DNA of 5,721 nt. Source: Pseudomonadota bacterium (GTDB lineage: Bacteria > Pseudomonadota > Gammaproteobacteria > Burkholderiales > Casimicrobiaceae). Shown in pieces: positions 5,609-5,721 of the stretch (position 1 is the stretch's first letter; every line of letters begins with the position of its first letter). A model generated the notes under the pieces. It ran no database searches. It was not told where the DNA came from and saw only the letters and a program-made list of their open reading frames with translations. Position numbers and translations under genes: made by a program. The stretch spans positions 1 to 5,721 of the forward strand of contig JAKPSO010000816.1 of NCBI GenBank assembly GCA_029571495.1, read 5' to 3'.

Positions 5609-5721
5609 ATGGCAAAAGGCAAGTTTGAGCGTACGAAGCCGCACGTAAACGTGGGCACGATTGGACACGTGGATCATGGCAAGACCACGTTGACGGCGGC
5701 GATCACCACGGTGTTGTCGCG
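5609..5721 (+). CDS. tuf: Elongation factor Tu, N-terminal part (partial, runs off window)
   Basis: 37 codons are visible, and they match the N-terminus of bacterial EF-Tu almost residue for residue: KFERTKPHVNVGTIGHVDHG followed by KTTLTAAITTVLS. The GTPase P-loop GHVDHGKT is at residues 19-26, followed by the first helix of the G domain. EF-Tu carries aminoacyl-tRNA to the ribosomal A site as a GTP complex in the cytoplasm. The gene follows tRNA-Tyr, tRNA-Gly and tRNA-Thr, so this is the tufB-type copy, transcribed with the tRNAs. In related genomes tRNA-Trp, secE and nusG usually follow, and a second tuf copy lies in the str operon; neither can be seen here. Confidence 0.97.
   Translation, partial: MAKGKFERTKPHVNVGTIGHVDHGKTTLTAAITTVLS

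Overview
The window looks like a chromosomal core segment of a betaproteobacterium (Burkholderiales-like). The evidence is the order tRNA-Tyr, tRNA-Gly, tRNA-Thr, tuf on the plus strand, an Entner-Doudoroff pair (edd-eda), a GC-rich composition, and a secreted protein with a C-terminal dockerin-like tail of a kind I associate with environmental betaproteobacteria. No gene names the species, so this placement is inference.

Layout. Positions 1-131 hold the 3' end of a plus-strand gene that resembles the CbiX/sirohydrochlorin chelatase family. Three bases later, and convergent with it, ends a minus-strand gene (135 to about 2063) for an exported parallel beta-helix protein with a choice-of-anchor-Q-like region. 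Upstream of that gene, on the same strand, lie eda (2109-2759) and edd (2779-4608). The 19-bp gap between edd and eda suggests one operon, edd-eda, and the beta-helix gene may be read through from it. Edd dehydrates 6-phosphogluconate to KDPG, and Eda cleaves KDPG to pyruvate and glyceraldehyde-3-phosphate. Just ahead of edd is an inverted repeat (4613-4641) that could be a HexR/RpiR-type operator.

From about 4690 the plus strand is a stable-RNA and translation region. It starts with a broken tRNA-Ser copy, followed by an intact tRNA-Ser(UGA) and a terminator-like hairpin. A good sigma70-type promoter (5085-5113) then leads into tRNA-Tyr(GUA), tRNA-Gly(UCC), tRNA-Thr(GGU) and the start of tuf (EF-Tu), which runs off the window. 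This matches the conserved tufB-type operon, in which tRNAs and EF-Tu are co-transcribed.

Most of the window is ordinary core genome and I do not see a new defence or mobile system. The most unusual item is the tandem partial duplication of tRNA-Ser. Its first copy has a 36-nt hairpin-forming insertion exactly inside the anticodon and a decayed 3' half.
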